A stretch of DNA of 64,000 nt from Tragulus kanchil (GCA_022376925.1 JAIOJX010000004.1:173567501-173631500), one strand, 5' to 3'; shown: positions 33,526-46,139, counted from the first letter of the stretch. Program-made: numbers and translations. The notes: a model not told the origin generated them from the sequence alone.

Positions 33526-35597
33526 AGGAGCCACAACCAGGCTGCCGGTGGGGAGGCGGGGGCAGAGGTCGGCCCAGGCCAGGGCAGGGGGGCCGGGCGA
33601 GGGAGGCTTCGGGGTGTTATAGGGAGCAGAGCCCAGCTGCGCTGGGTCAGCAGGAACCGGGTGCGGCAGGCCGGGGCCGGCTGCAGCGGGGAGGAGGCTT
33701 GACAACGCTCCTGGTGGCGGGGACCCAGCCTCTCCCCGGCCCCCCGTGGGCTGAGCCCCGCTGAGACGCGAGCGTGTGGAGAGAGGAGGCCTGACGCCCA
33801 GCTCCCTCTCGCCTGAGCGTCCACGCGGGCCGAGGCTGAGAAGGGCCGCTCTGCTGCCCAGCCTGACCCCCACTGGTGGCCAGCCCCCCTCTGGCCCATG
33901 AAGGGCCTGCTTCCTGCTTGGCTATGCACTGGCCACCATGAGCGTCCCCAGTAAAGCCCTCCTTGGGGGTCCAGGAGCCCCCCACTCGCTGGCAGCTGGC
34001 TCACCCCTGCTGAGGCCCCAGGCTCAAGGGCTTCCCTCACAGAGACGAGGAAGGAGCACAGACAGCTGGAGACGAAAGGCCTCCGGGAGGACGGCTGAAG
34101 CAACGGGGCGGGGCAGAGCGGGGAGGAGGGCGCTGGGGTCTGGCCACGGAGGATGCCCTCCTGCCCCTCCAGCCTCCCCGGGCCGTGTCGAGTGCCCTGG
34201 CTCGCAACCCCGGCCTCCTGGGACTCGAAGCCTGGCTGCACGAGTCTGAGCGAGCGACGGAAGCCCTCTGTGTCTCCACCGCTTCATCCGTAGCGTCAGG
34301 ACAGCAGTCCTGTCCACCTCGCGGGGTGGCTTGGGGCATCGGACCCACGGGAATGGCGTCTGCACGTAGCAGGTGGTCCCGTGAGGTCACCTCTTGCCGT
34401 CCTTGTCATTCTCCTCCAGGGGGCAGTCCTGCCTGGTCAGGGTGGCTGGGAGGCTGTGTTCAGGAGCTGGGACCGGGGTGGAGCCAGCTAGCGGCCTTTG
34501 AACGGGCGTGTGGCAGCCCACGCCAGTGTTCTTGCCTGGAGCATCCCGTGGACAGAGGAGCCTGGGGGGCCGCAGTGTGGGGGCCGCACAGAGTTGGACA
34601 CGAGTGAAGCGACTTAGCATGTATGCAAGGAGCCACAACCAGGCTGCCGGTGGGGAGGCGGGGGCAGAGGTCGGCCCAGGCCAGGGCAGGGGGGCCGGGC
34701 GAGGGAGGCTTCGGGGTGTTATAGGGAGCAGAGCCCAGCTGCGCTGGGTCAGCAGGAACCGGGTGCGGCAGGCCGGGGCCGGCTGCAGCGGGGAGGAGGC
34801 TTGACAACGCTCCTGGTGGCGGGGACCCAGCCTCTCCCCGGCCCCCCGTGGGCTGAGCCCCGCTGAGACGCGAGCGTGTGGAGAGAGGAGGCCTGACGCC
34901 CAGCTCCCTCTCGCCTGAGCGTCCACGCGGGCCGAGGCTGAGAAGGGCCGCTCTGCTGCCCAGCCTGACCCCCACTGGTGGCCAGCCCCCCTCTGGCCCA
35001 CGAAGGGCCTGCTTCCTGCTTGGCTATGCACTGGCCACCATGAGCGTCCCCAGTAAAGCCCTCCTTGGGGGTCCAGGAGCCCCCCACTCGCTGGCAGCTG
35101 GCTCACCCCTGCTGAGGCCCCAGGCTCAAGGGCTTCCCTCACAGAGACGAGGAAGGAGCACAGACAGCTGGAGACGAAAGGCCTCCGGGAGGACGGCTGA
35201 AGCAACGGGGCGGGGCAGAGCGGGGAGGAGGGCGCTGGGGTCTGGCCACGGAGGATGCCCTCCTGCCCCTCCAGCCTCCCCGGGCCGTGTCGAGTGCCCT
35301 GGCTCGCAACCCCGGCCTCCTGGGACTCGAAGCCTGGCTGCACGAGTCTGAGCGAGCGACGGAAGCCCTCTGTGTCTCCACCGCTTCATCCGTAGCGTCA
35401 GGACAGCAGTCCTGTCCACCTCGCGGGGTGGCTTGGGGCATCGGACCCACGGGAATGGCGTCTGCACGTAGCAGGTGGTCCCGTGAGGTCACCTCTTGCC
35501 GTCCTTGTCATTCTCCTCCAGGGGGCAGTCCTGCCTGGTCAGGGTGGCTGGGAGGCTGTGTTCAGGAGCTGGGACCGGGGTGGAGCCAGCTAGCGGC
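33409..35597. repeat. Tandem duplication 8: 33409-34510 and 34511-35597
   Basis: Period 1102, with one T/C difference seen (about 33899 versus 35001). The unit begins in the middle of a Bov-A2 SINE, so the second copy starts with a headless SINE. Bases 34496-34510 are a scrambled continuation. Confidence 0.95.
34225..34320 (+). repeat. MIR-like fragment (copy 35327-35422)
   Basis: Degenerate: AAGCCTGGCTGCACGAGTCT, then CTCTGTGTCTCCACCGCTTC. Repeated by duplication 8. Confidence 0.35.
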
Positions 35598-35954
35598 TGG
35601 TGGCCGGTCGGCTCTGAGAGTGTCGAACGCGGGGGTATCGTGTGATGCCTCTTTCCTGCCTTCCCTGCGACTCCCCTCCCTCTGCAATTGTTCTGACGTT
35701 CTGCCCTGGGTACGCAGAGATGGACCAGGCTGGGTGGGGCGGGGCAGGGGGACAGCAGGGTGGACATAGAAGGTTGAGGGTCGGGAGCCCCAATTACCTG
35801 GGACCTTCTGAAAGCCTCTCCAGAAGACGTCAGGTCTGAACTGAGTCGAGGGGCTGAGCAGGCTGGCATGCTGGACAGTGGGGACAGCAGTAGCAGGTGC
35901 AAAGGCCCTGGGGTACGTCCTGGGTGGCCTTGGGCTCCAGGGTCTGGTCGCGCT

Positions 35955-36172
35955 TGCGGGCGTGCTAGGTCGATTCAGTCGTATCCGACTCTGTGACCCC
36001 GTGGACGGCAGCCCACCGGGAAACCCTCTGTCCATGGGCTGCTCCAGGCAAGAATGCTGGAGGCGGAGGCTCCGTCCTCTCCAGGGGATCTTCTTGAGCC
36101 AGGAATCAAACCCGCCTCTCTTACGTCTCCCGCACTGGCAGGTGGGTTCTTTACCACCAGCGCCGCCAGCGC
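35955..36172 (-). mobile_element. Bov-A2/Bov-tA SINE (copy 36989-37206)
   Basis: Minus-strand element with GTCGATTCAGTCGTATCCGA at its left end, GGCAAGAATGCTGGAGGCGG in the middle and GGTGGGTTCTTTACCACCAG at its right end. The second occurrence is part of duplication 9. Confidence 0.88.
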
Positions 36173-36177
36173 CAGTG

Positions 36178-36275
36178 TTCACGTCCTCGCTCTGCCGCTC
36201 ACTGGATATGCAACACGGGACACGCGACGCCTGGTCTGTGCCTCCGTCTCCTCTTTGGAGAGTGGGAAGGGAGCA
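36178..36275 (+). repeat. MIR-like fragment (copy 37212-37309)
   Basis: CGCTCTGCCGCTCACTGGAT and GTCTGTGCCTCCGTCTCCTC. Repeated by duplication 9. Confidence 0.45.
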
Positions 36276-38304
36276 AGGCGCCACGCTGCTTGTCTGCCGG
36301 GGCGGTGAGAGAGGTAGGCGAGGCGCGCACGGTGCTCTGAGCCGGCGCTGCAAGAGTGAGTCACGACTGCACCCCATCTGGAGAGCGCGGTTCCCCCACC
36401 AGCCCCAAGGGGAGCCCAGCTCGAGGAGTCACAGCCTGGATGCCGATTCCTGACAGGCAGACGGAGGTTTTAGATCCCGCTGGTGACGACCTTCTAATCG
36501 CATCGAAAAGAAGCGCTTTTGATCGCCCTCTCCGGCTCCAGCAGCTGCTGGGTGACAAGCCGCTGTCGGACGCTTCTAACAAGCCCGGAGGGCCCGGAGG
36601 CCGAGGGACCGGGGTGGAGCCAGCTAGCGGCTGGTGGCCGGTCGGCTCTGAGAGTGTCGAACGCGGGGGTATCGTGTGATGCCTCTTTCCTGCCTTCCCT
36701 GCGACTCCCCTCCCTCTGCAATTGTTCTGACGTTCTGCCCTGGGTACGCAGAGATGGACCAGGCTGGGTGGGGCGGGGCAGGGGGACAGCAGGGTGGACA
36801 TAGAAGGTTGAGGGTCGGGAGCCCCAATTACCTGGGACCTTCTGAAAGCCTCTCCAGAAGACGTCAGGTCTGAACTGAGTCGAGGGGCTGAGCAGGCTGG
36901 CATGCTGGACAGTGGGGACAGCAGTAGCAGGTGCAAAGGCCCTGGGGTACGTCCTGGGTGGCCTTGGGCTCCAGGGTCTGGTCGCGCTTGCGGGCGTGCT
37001 AGGTCGATTCAGTCGTATCCGACTCTGTGACCCCGTGGACGGCAGCCCACCGGGAAACCCTCTGTCCATGGGCTGCTCCAGGCAAGAATGCTGGAGGCGG
37101 AGGCTCCGTCCTCTCCAGGGGATCTTCTTGAGCCAGGAATCAAACCCGCCTCTCTTACGTCTCCCGCACTGGCAGGTGGGTTCTTTACCACCAGCGCCGC
37201 CAGCGCCAGTGTTCACGTCCTCGCTCTGCCGCTCACTGGATATGCAACACGGGACACGCGACGCCTGGTCTGTGCCTCCGTCTCCTCTTTGGAGAGTGGG
37301 AAGGGAGCAAGGCGCCACGCTGCTTGTCTGCCGGGGCGGTGAGAGAGGTAGGCGAGGCGCGCACGGTGCTCTGAGCCGGCGCTGCAAGAGTGAGTCACGA
37401 CTGCACCCCATCTGGAGAGCGCGGTTCCCCCACCAGCCCCAAGGGGAGCCCAGCTCGAGGAGTCACAGCCTGGATGCCGATTCCTGACAGGCAGACGGAG
37501 GTTTTAGATCCCGCTGGTGACGACCTTCTAATCGCATCGAAAAGAAGCGCTTTTGATCGCCCTCTCCGGCTCCAGCAGCTGCTGGGTGACAAGCCGCTGT
37601 CGGACGCTTCTAACAAGCCCGGAGGGCCCGGAGGCCGAGGGACCGCTGGACCAGGCCCGGGACAGTCGGGTCCTTCCAGAGGGCCCCCAGGGGGGCACTG
37701 AAGCACTCCTGCCCAGCTGGGAGCCGGTGATGCGGGCATGGGGATTGGCGCCCGGCCTCCGGCAACCCACCACCGCTGTCAGTGCCCTAGGTCTCGAGCA
37801 CCAGGGCCCCCGAGTGCCCCGGCCAGGCGACGCCACCGCCCCCAAGGCCCGGGGCGGGGGTGCGGGGCGCTCGGCCGCCTCCCTCCCCGGGAGCCGCACC
37901 CTCTGAGGAGCGGGGTGGGCGGGACGGGGCCTCGATCGCCTCGAGTGCTGAGCTGTCCACAGCAGCTGCCTCCCGCGGTGCAGATGGAGCCCCGCCCCGT
38001 GGGCACCCAGAGCGCCGCTAATTCCGATCAGGTTTTGACATGTAGGGCGTTTTGCTGAAGACGGGAAATCGCACCCGGACATCAGGGGAGAGCTGAAGCG
38101 CGGGGTCCGCCTCCACCTCGGCCCGACGGCTGGCTGCCTGGCTCCAGACCTTCCCCTGCTGTTACAGCGACTGCATTTGGACTCCTCCGCCCAGTCCAGA
38201 GAGGGTCTGAAGCAGCTGAAGAACAAGCTCATCTTGACGTGGAAAAGGAAGACCCCACACACACATGTGTGCACCCACCTGTTTTTTGGGGGGCCACGAA
38301 GGGC

Positions 38305-38405
38305 CGTGTGTGAATCCCGCTCTGTCTCTTTCCTGCTGTGGGGCCTTGGACAAGTCACCTCACCCCTCTCGGCCGCGGCTTCCGGGTCTGTGCCGTGGGC
38401 GCGTG
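38305..38405 (+). repeat. MIR-like fragment
   Basis: GTGTGAATCCCGCTCTGTCT, then GGGGCCTTGGACAAGTCACC. Confidence 0.6.
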
Positions 38406-38639
38406 CCCCTCTCGGCTCCAGCGCGCCCCTCTGAGCCCCGCTGTGCCTCGCCGGCCCCTCCCGCCGCCCCCGCCCTGCCCTCGGCCTCCAGCGCCCTTGC
38501 CCGCTCTCGGGTCCCCACCGTCGTCCCCCACTGTTCCCGACACTCTGGACACGCGTCCGCCTCCCCTCCCTCCTCGTCCCAGGCTCCCCGGCCACTCTGG
38601 GACCCTGGGTCCAGCCCCTGATCCAGGAGGACCCAGAGC

Positions 38640-38830
38640 TCGAGGAGCCGCTGAGCCCATGTGCCCCGCCGAATGCCCGCGCGCCACGGCAGCAGGGGCC
38701 GTGGGCTGAGAAGCCTGCACCCGCCAGCTAGAACCGAGCCTCTGCTCTCTGCCGCGAGGGAAAGCCCGAGGGCAGCCGCAAAGACCCCGCACAGCCAAGC
38801 ACAGGTAAGTAAGTGAAATTTTAAAAGCCT
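38640..38830 (+). mobile_element. Degenerate CHR-type SINE, 3' portion
   Basis: Faded elements in order: GAGCCGCTGAGCCC, GAATGCCCGCGCGCCACGGC, GAGGGAAAGCCCGAGGGCAG, CAAAGACCCCGCACAGCC, and an A-rich tail. The tail happens to contain CAG|GTAAGT at 38802-38810, which looks like a splice donor but is explained by the element. Confidence 0.55.
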
Positions 38831-39954
38831 CCCCCGTGTCATCAGTCAGTGTTTTCTGTCACGGTGCAGTGTGACGAGCAGGCTCCCGGTGGCTTTGGGC
38901 CGCAGGGCGACACGGGCTCTGGGCTGCGGCTGGCGTGGCCCTGCCCCGCCGTTCTTTCCTTTCAGTTCGGAGCCCAGGAGGACAGAGCAGGACCCCCTGC
39001 GGCGTCCCTCCTGCGGGGGGAGGGCGGGAATCCACGGGGCGCCCCTTCGGGCTGCTGCCCGCGCCTCCCGTCACTTCCAGGGCACGGAGCCAGCCTCGGG
39101 CCTCAGCCTGGAGCCAGTGAGGCCCGGCGGCTGCTCCGGCCACAGGGAAACATGGCAAGGGCCGGGGAAGGGAGGAGGGACAATGAAAACATCCTACGCT
39201 GATTGACTCCCTCCATATAACCTGGTTGCAAGGCTCCCCCTGGGAGAGCACGCACCTGATGAACTTCCCGGAGGTGTGAGACCTGGTGAGTGATCTGCGT
39301 CGTTTCCTGGGGCTTCAGGGCACGTTGCTGGTGTGCCCTCCAGAGAGACTGGCCGGGTCACGTCCTACGAAAAGTGTGCGAGCCTGCCCGTCAGCCCCCA
39401 GCCGACACCGTGAGCTAGTTTTTCATCTCTGACAGGTTGACCGGTAAAGATGGCAGTGGTGACGGTGATGCCCGCGCCCTGCTTTGCTGCTGGTTTGGAT
39501 TCCGATGGTGAGGTTTGTGCGGGTGAAGACAGAAGGACCGGGGCTAGGCGTGCTCGCCCTCACGGATTCCCTCCTCACCTCCCGCACTGAGCGGCAGGAG
39601 ATGAGCCGTCCCCGGGCCTGGGGGCCGGGCGGATGGAGCCTGCCCTGCCTGGGCGGCGGCGGCAGTCAGCTCCGCTGTTCGGCTCCCCCCTGCCCTGTGC
39701 CTCTACCCCCACCAGCAGAACACCATGTCCCGTCCTGGGCAGCTGTGGCCCGGAGTTCTAGAAGGAGAAGACATGCAGAGTTCATTTCAGCTGAACCTCA
39801 ACCTCCATGAACAAGGACAACGAACAGTATTTCTTGTTGCAAAGAATCAGCTCTGTTTAGCTGCAGCAAAACCCACCCAATCCTGTGGGTGACTGGAATC
39901 ACATCACCTCCTCGCTGGGCATGTGACACCTCCAGATTAACAAGCGGGAGGACC

Positions 39955-40573
39955 TTGCTGTTGTTCAGTCCTCCGGGCGTGTCCGACGCTTTGTGACCCG
40001 TGGGCTGCAGCGCGCCGGGCCCCCCTGTCCTTCACCGTCTCCTGGAGCCTGCTCAGACTCACGTCCATTGAGTCTGTGATGCCCTCCGACCATCTCATGC
40101 TCTGTCGTCCCCTTCTCCTTTCGCCCTCAGTCTCTCCCAGCATCAGTCTGTTCCGATGAGTCATCTCTTCTCATCAGGTGGCCAACGTAGTGGAGCTTCA
40201 GCTTGAGCCTCAGTCCTTCCAATGAATACTCAGGGTGGATTTCCTTTAGGATGGACTGGGTTGATCTCCTTGCCGTCCAAATGACTCCCAAGAGCCTTCT
40301 CCAGCTCCACAGTTCAAACGCATGAATTCTTCAGTGCTCAGCCTTCTTTACGTTCCAACTCTCACGTCCGTACATGACTAGCTTTGACTCTACGGACCTC
40401 TGTCGGCAAAGTGACGTCTCTGCTTTTGAATACGCTGTCTGGGTTTGTCACAGCTTTTCTTCCAAGGAGCAAGTGTCTTTTAATGTTGTGGCTGCTGTCA
40501 CCGTCTGCAGCGATTTTGGAGCCCAAGAAAATAAAACCTGTCACCGTTTCCACGTTTTCCCTGTCTGTTAGTC
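39955..40573 (-). mobile_element. BovB LINE 3' fragment, about 620 bp
   Basis: The longest BovB piece here. On the minus strand the translation begins FIFLGSKIAADGDSSHNIKR near 40540 and continues with DVTLPTEVRRVKASHVRT. Frameshifts then lead to the MRRWSEGITDSMD-like region and a Bov-A-like end near 39960. This is the C-terminal part of the reverse-transcriptase ORF, inactivated by 5' truncation and frameshifts. Confidence 0.9.
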
Positions 40574-43124
40574 ATGAGAAGGACCTGGACAATAATACAC
40601 AGCTGGCCTCCTTAGGCTGGGCTCCTGTGGGCGGGGGGCTGACGGGGGACACCTCTGGCAGCGGGCAGGGGTGCAAGAGCGGACAGAGAGCGAGGTCTGT
40701 CGGTGAGGAAGCTGCCGTGGAGACCTCGGCCAACGTGGGGAGCCCCACACCGGGGGACCCCCAGACGCAGGGGGCCTTCATGAAATCCATACACTGACCA
40801 GCCGTGGGACGCAGGCCTGCCCTGGGGAAAGGACGCCTTGGCACGGAGGCCCCCTCCCGCCAAGCTGGTGCCTGGAGGGATGGAGCTGGGCCCGTCAGCG
40901 GGGGCAGCAGTGAGGCCGGGCCCCGAGGGAGGCGCGGGGTGGGGAGCCCCTGTCCCCTGTGGATGAAGCTTCCATAACTGGGCACCGTCTGGTACTGGGC
41001 GTATGTTACCAGCCCTGAGCACAGCGCCCTGGGGGCCCGCGTGGCATGTGTCGGGGGGACCCTGAGTCAGGCTGCAGGAAGGAGGCCGGGCCAGGCTGGG
41101 GACCCCTGACCAGCCCTCTGCGGTGCTGAGACGGAGCCGGAGGTGGGGCGCACCTGGCTGTGACTTAGGGCACACCTCTTCCTGAGAAGGAAGGCACCCG
41201 GTGGCATCACTGCACCAGTGGGTGATAACCACACAGAACGTTCTAGAATGGCCGCACCGGGCTGACAGGATGTGACTGTTGTGTTCCAGGTCAGCATCCT
41301 CTTTTGTAGCAGCTTTTCCTCTGCGGAGAGGGAAGCAATTAGAAAGCGATCCGGCTGTTTGGCAGATGTTTCTTGGACCGCTGGGTGTGGAGAACATGAC
41401 ACGCCTTCGGAATCCATCAGATCTGGCTGGAGTCCCGGTGCTGTCCCCCGCCCACCCACGTCTCAGGTCCCCGGGGTGGACGCGATGATGCCCCTCCTCC
41501 CGGGAGGACGTTGGGAGGAGGCGGCGAGGCGGTGGGTTGTGGAGCGGGCAGTTAGCTCTACACGGGTCAGGGGTGTGCTTCAGCTTTGGGCCTGGGGACA
41601 CAGAGGTGACCGGTGTGGTCCTGGACCTCAAGGGGGCACAGCCGAGTGGGGAGGCATCCACACCCGCCGGCCACCAGAGGCCTGCACGGGCATGCCATGA
41701 TGCAGGGCGAAGCGGAGGAGGGTGGGGACTGGCCGTCGGGGGGCACACGGGCGTTGGATTTTGAGGGTTGAATAGGAGCTCATCAGCTGGCCAAGTGAGC
41801 GCGGGAAGAGCGTGTGCAGAGATGGAGGGGATGTGAGTCCAGAGCAGCTTAGTCAGTGCATGAAGAGGGTAGCTTGAGATGTTTCGGCTCGTGGTCAGGC
41901 TGACTACCTCCCATCTCCGCCGGGTCCTTAACACAGAGGCCTTGACACAGCAGGGTCAGCGGTGCTAGCAGCGAGCCAGAGAGAGAAGAGAGGGCAAGGG
42001 ACAGCCCTCCACACACACACCCGGAGCACGGCCAGAGGGGTCCCCTGTGCTGGGAGGCGTGCGGAGAGGCTGGTGAGGCGTGGCCTCTGGGGGTGGAGGA
42101 CATGGGTGGGTGGGGTCACACGGATGCAGGGTCCACGTCCCCCGGGGCGGGGCTTCCACTCGTCCAGCCCTGGGGCCTGTCATGGGGGCACTGGCGGGGC
42201 AGAGACCCGAGCCCATCTGCCCACAGGACACCCTCATTTCAGAGTCCTGGGCCCTCGCGAGACCCCCGGAGAGAGGACGGGGTGTGGAAGGGAGGCCTGC
42301 GGCCCAGCGCGTGTGAGACCCTCCCCGGGGAGACACAGCGAGGTCCAGGGGGCTGACGGCCGGAGATGAGACGAGAGCAGCAGGGGCCCGGCCGCGGTGG
42401 GGGGCGGGGGGACGGGTCCTGTGAGCCGGTCAAGCTCAGTGTCCTGCCGTCACTGGAGACCGGGAGCAGAGGCGTGACGCGGTCAAGCTGCTCCTGAGGG
42501 TGCGTCTGGCTGCCCCGTGGAAAAAGGGTCAAAGTGAGGAGACCCAGGCACACGTCCTCGCCGCTGGCAGGCAGTGAGGTCCGAGCGAGGGCCAGGGTGA
42601 GGGTGAGCCCGGGAGGACCTCAGAGACCCTGCCCGCGGCTCTGAGCCCGTCCCTCCCCCGGGGATGAGGAGGTGGCCGCCAGGGGCGGTGGCGGGTGGGG
42701 TGCCCCAGGCTGGGTCGTCTAGCCCTGAAGGTCACTTATTCATTCAACAAACATTCATAGAGAGGCTACAGGTGAGGCCAGTGCCAGGCTCGCCCTCGCC
42801 TAGAGAAGGGCCGCAAAGGAAATGCCAGGCTCGGTCCTGGACCCGGAAGCCCAGAGCAGATGCCCAGCACCGGAGCCCTCAGACCTCATGACGGCGGACG
42901 CGATGGAAGTGCTGACCTTCCTCCCAGAGGCCGAGGCCGCCTTCACTGGGTGGCTCAGAGCAAGCTGGACACACAGACCTGGTCTCCTGACCGGACTCCG
43001 TAAAAGAGGCCAGGCCACCTTGCACGCCTGGCTTGGTCCTGAAGGATCAGTGACCATTCAGATTCTAACAGGTGACACTGGTCTGGAATTTGGGGTTGAG
43101 TCTGCGCTTAAAGAATGCGAAATA
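40574..43124. other. Intergenic unique block
   Basis: GC-rich with no recognised recent repeat. A 440-codon reverse frame spans 40612-41934, but it has no domain, its composition is Pro/Ser/Arg-rich and it lacks promoter or splice support. Confidence 0.5.
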
Positions 43125-43462
43125 GGGGGCTTCCCTGGTGGTCCAGTGGGTAAGGACACCACCTTGCAGTGCAAGAGGCGCCAGTTTGATCCCTGGCCTG
43201 ATCCCCGGAAGATCCCACGTGCCGCGGAGCGGCTGGATTGATGTGTCCAATTACCAAGCCGGAGCGCCGGAGCTCATGCGCCCAGAGCCGGCGCTCTGCG
43301 ACAATAGAGGCCACCGCGATGGGAGGCCCACACGGGCCAAAGAACAAAGATGGATGAAAATGGACAAATGAAAGACCAATAGAAGTGGCCCGCCCAGCCT
43401 CCTTCCTCCCCACCCCACCCCCACCAAAATCAATCAATAAATAAAATCTTTAAAAAAAAAAA
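43125..43462 (+). mobile_element. CHR-derived SINE with 3' extension, flanked by target-site duplication
   Basis: Head GGGGGCTTCCCTGGTGGTCC, box B AGTTTGATCCCTGGCC, GAGGCCACCGCGATGGGAGG, then AGACCAATAGAAGTGGCCCG, a C-rich stretch and an A-rich tail. The flanking direct repeat AAGAATGCGAAATA / AAGAACGCGAAATA (43111-43124 and 43463-43476) differs at one base, a T/C change that makes or destroys a CpG. Confidence 0.9.
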
Positions 43463-43476
43463 AAGAACGCGAAATA

Positions 43477-43951
43477 CATTCGGGGGGCTGTGGGCGTCTC
43501 GGACGTCCACGCGGCACCCCTTACGTGCCGGGGTCTCAGCTGAGCCTTCGACGCAGCCTGGCCTTGAGGGGCGTCCAGCCCACTGGAGCGGCAGAGGTGC
43601 GGGACGGGCTGCTGTGTGGGCAGCGGACCCGGCAGGCGTCCTCCAGACCCCCCAGGAGCGCACAGGACACGGTGCTCCAGGTGGTGTGGGAACATGTCCC
43701 CAAGACGTGGACGCTCCAGCTGGGCCGTAAAAGCGGGCACACAGGACGTGAGCGGGTGATGAGTGCCAGCCCGCCCCCGCCCGCGCCACCTGACGGCTGA
43801 AAACACACACGGGCTGCGGTTTCCGGACCCCGGGCCGCAGCAGGCAGGGCTGTGGATCCTAACAGAGCCGTGAGGCGAGCCCGGCTGCCCCAGCTTTCCG
43901 CCTGGGCCACTTGCCGAACTGGCCCGGGAAGCAGAACTCAGACGAGGAGCA
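43477..43951. other. Intergenic, GC-rich
   Basis: Unassigned sequence between the SINE at 43125 and duplication 10. No gene signal. Confidence 0.5.
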
Positions 43952-46139
43952 GGGTCTTGTTGTATCGGGGAGACGGACGGCAGGGTCGGGGGCTGTGGGG
44001 GTGCGCGGGGGCGGCATGAGCACGGGGACTGGGCGGGGCAAGATGCCACGAGGCCCAGCAGAGACTCGCCGCCGGGCGTGGGGGCTGCGGGGGGATCCTG
44101 CGGGGGGCACGGAGCTGGCTCCCGTGCGCATCTCAACCTGTCAGAGTAGAGCAGCCTCGCTGGACGCCCTGGACACCGATCCGGCCAAGGCTCCAGAAAG
44201 GCAGCGCCTGAGGACAATTCCACACCCTTCCTGACAAAGCCTCCAGGCTCGAGGGAATCAAGGAGAGGCCCCCAATTAAACGTACTCCGGAACAAAACCT
44301 TGCACCTTTTAAAAGGGATCAAAGAATCCCGACCGTCAACGGCACAGCCGCTGTGAGGCCCAGCACAGAATACAAAATCACCGGACGGGTGACAGGCCGA
44401 GCGAGCTGTGGTCCGTTCCCGGAGCAGGACCCCTTGGCCGGGCCGGAGAAGAGCTGTTGGCAGATGCAACTGGAGCTTCAGCGTCGTGCCTGAGAGGGAA
44501 CCCTGACAAGGCCACACGCAGAAAAGATGCCGCGACAAGGCACTCCAGGGTGGGCCGAGCTGATCCACGTGGTAGAGGTCGGGGCGGGGGTCCCCTCCGG
44601 GCAGGCCAGGGAGTGGCTGACCGGCGCACAAGGGAACACTGTGAGGCAAAAGAAACATTCTGTACCTTGGCAGGGCTTTGGCTTCATTGGGTGTATTTTT
44701 GTTCAAGTCAATGGCACTTAAGATCTGTGCCTTTAGTACCTATAAATCGTGGTTGACCAGTTGCCAAGTCATGTCTGACGCCCTGAGACTCCATGGACGG
44801 GAGCACGCCAGGCTCCTCTGTCCTCCACTGCCTCCTGGGGTTTGCTCAGACTCATGCCCATTGAGTCAGCGATGCCAACCAACCGTCTCATCCTCTGCTG
44901 CCTCCTTCTTTTGCAGTTAATCTTTTAACTTTTATCTTTTTCCAGTGCGTTGGGTCTTCCTCTCAGGTGATCAAAGCATTGGACTTTCAGCTTCAACATC
45001 AGTCCTCCAGTGAATATTCAGGGATAATTTCCTTTACCTGTGAGACTCCTTGCTGTTGGGTCTTGTTGTATCGGGAGACGGACGGCAGGTCGGGGCTGTG
45101 GGGGTGCGCGGGGGCGGCATGAGCACGGGGACTGGGCGGGGCAAGATGCCACGAGGCCCAGCAGAGACTCGCCGCCGGGCGTGGGGGCTGCGGGGGGATC
45201 CTGCGGGGGGCACGGAGCTGGCTCCCGTGCGCATCTCAACCTGTCAGAGTAGAGCAGCCTCGCTGGACGCCCTGGACACCGATCCGGCCAAGGCTCCAGA
45301 AAGGCAGCGCCTGAGGACAATTCCACACCCTTCCTGACAAAGCCTCCAGGCTCGAGGGAATCAAGGAGAGGCCCCCAATTAAACGTACTCCGGAACAAAA
45401 CCTTGCACCTTTTAAAAGGGATCAAAGAATCCCGACCGTCAACGGCACAGCCGCTGTGAGGCCCAGCACAGAATACAAAATCACCGGACGGGTGACAGGC
45501 CGAGCGAGCTGTGGTCCGTTCCCGGAGCAGGACCCCTTGGCCGGGCCGGAGAAGAGCTGTTGGCAGATGCAACTGGAGCTTCAGCGTCGTGCCTGAGAGG
45601 GAACCCTGACAAGGCCACACGCAGAAAAGATGCCGCGACAAGGCACTCCAGGGTGGGCCGAGCTGATCCACGTGGTAGAGGTCGGGGCGGGGGTCCCCTC
45701 CGGGCAGGCCAGGGAGTGGCTGACCGGCGCACAAGGGAACACTGTGAGGCAAAAGAAACATTCTGTACCTTGGCAGGGCTTTGGCTTCATTGGGTGTATT
45801 TTTGTTCAAGTCAATGGCACTTAAGATCTGTGCCTTTAGTACCTATAAATCGTGGTTGACCAGTTGCCAAGTCATGTCTGACGCCCTGAGACTCCATGGA
45901 CGGGAGCACGCCAGGCTCCTCTGTCCTCCACTGCCTCCTGGGGTTTGCTCAGACTCATGCCCATTGAGTCAGCGATGCCAACCAACCGTCTCATCCTCTG
46001 CTGCCTCCTTCTTTTGCAGTTAATCTTTTAACTTTTATCTTTTTCCAGTGCGTTGGGTCTTCCTCTCAGGTGATCAAAGCATTGGACTTTCAGCTTCAAC
46101 ATCAGTCCTCCAGTGAATATTCAGGGATAATTTCCTTTA
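43952..46139. repeat. Tandem duplication 10: 43952-45057 and 45058-46139
   Basis: Period 1106, then 1103 after three G losses in the first 45 bp of the second copy (G runs near 45074-45098). The first copy ends in a BovB fragment whose last 20 bp is garbled relative to 46140-46165. Confidence 0.95.
44750..45047 (-). mobile_element. BovB LINE fragment (copies 45853-46170 and, partly, 47119-47284)
   Basis: The minus strand carries the BovB-type 3' region: ATGTCTGACGCCCTGAGACT at the left, then TCAGACTCATGCCCATTGAG, and CAGTCCTCCAGTGAATATTC at the right. It sits in duplications 10 and 11, so one original fragment is shown three times. The first copy has a garbled right end. Confidence 0.8.

Larger units (their letters stand above)
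35571..37645. repeat. Tandem duplication 9: 35571-36604 and 36605-37645
   Basis: Period 1034. I saw no internal difference between copies. Chained to duplication 8, whose right copy ends where this one starts. Each copy has a reverse-strand Bov-A2 SINE and a MIR-like fragment. Confidence 0.95.
37646..39954. other. Intergenic, CpG-rich at left
   Basis: 37646-38060 and 38390-38640 are CpG-dense compared with the neighbours. Contains the MIR fragment at 38305 and the decayed SINE at 38640. No convincing promoter-exon arrangement. Confidence 0.5.

Noticed and set aside
33171..34241. 356-codon reverse open frame
   Set aside because: It reads through a Bov-A2 SINE in antisense, giving the usual translated-SINE phrases, and through Pro/Ser/Arg-rich GC sequence. 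No domain, promoter or splice support; a near-identical frame at 34387-35343 is only the false copy.
37528..38595. 355-codon reverse open frame
   Set aside because: Crosses the end of duplication 9 and CpG-rich sequence, with no recognisable domain and Arg/Gly/Pro-rich composition.
38802..38810. Near-perfect splice donor CAG|GTAAGT
   Set aside because: Lies in the A-rich tail of a decayed CHR-type SINE, with no matching exon upstream.
40612..41934. 440-codon reverse open frame, the longest in the window
   Set aside because: Low-complexity, Pro/Ser-rich translation with no domain, in DNA where stop codons are rare. No start context, splice signals or coding-like codon bias.
43450..44706. 418-codon reverse open frame
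   Set aside because: Ends by translating the poly(A) tail of a SINE as a run of Phe and breaks by frameshift in the doubled copy. Treated as chance.
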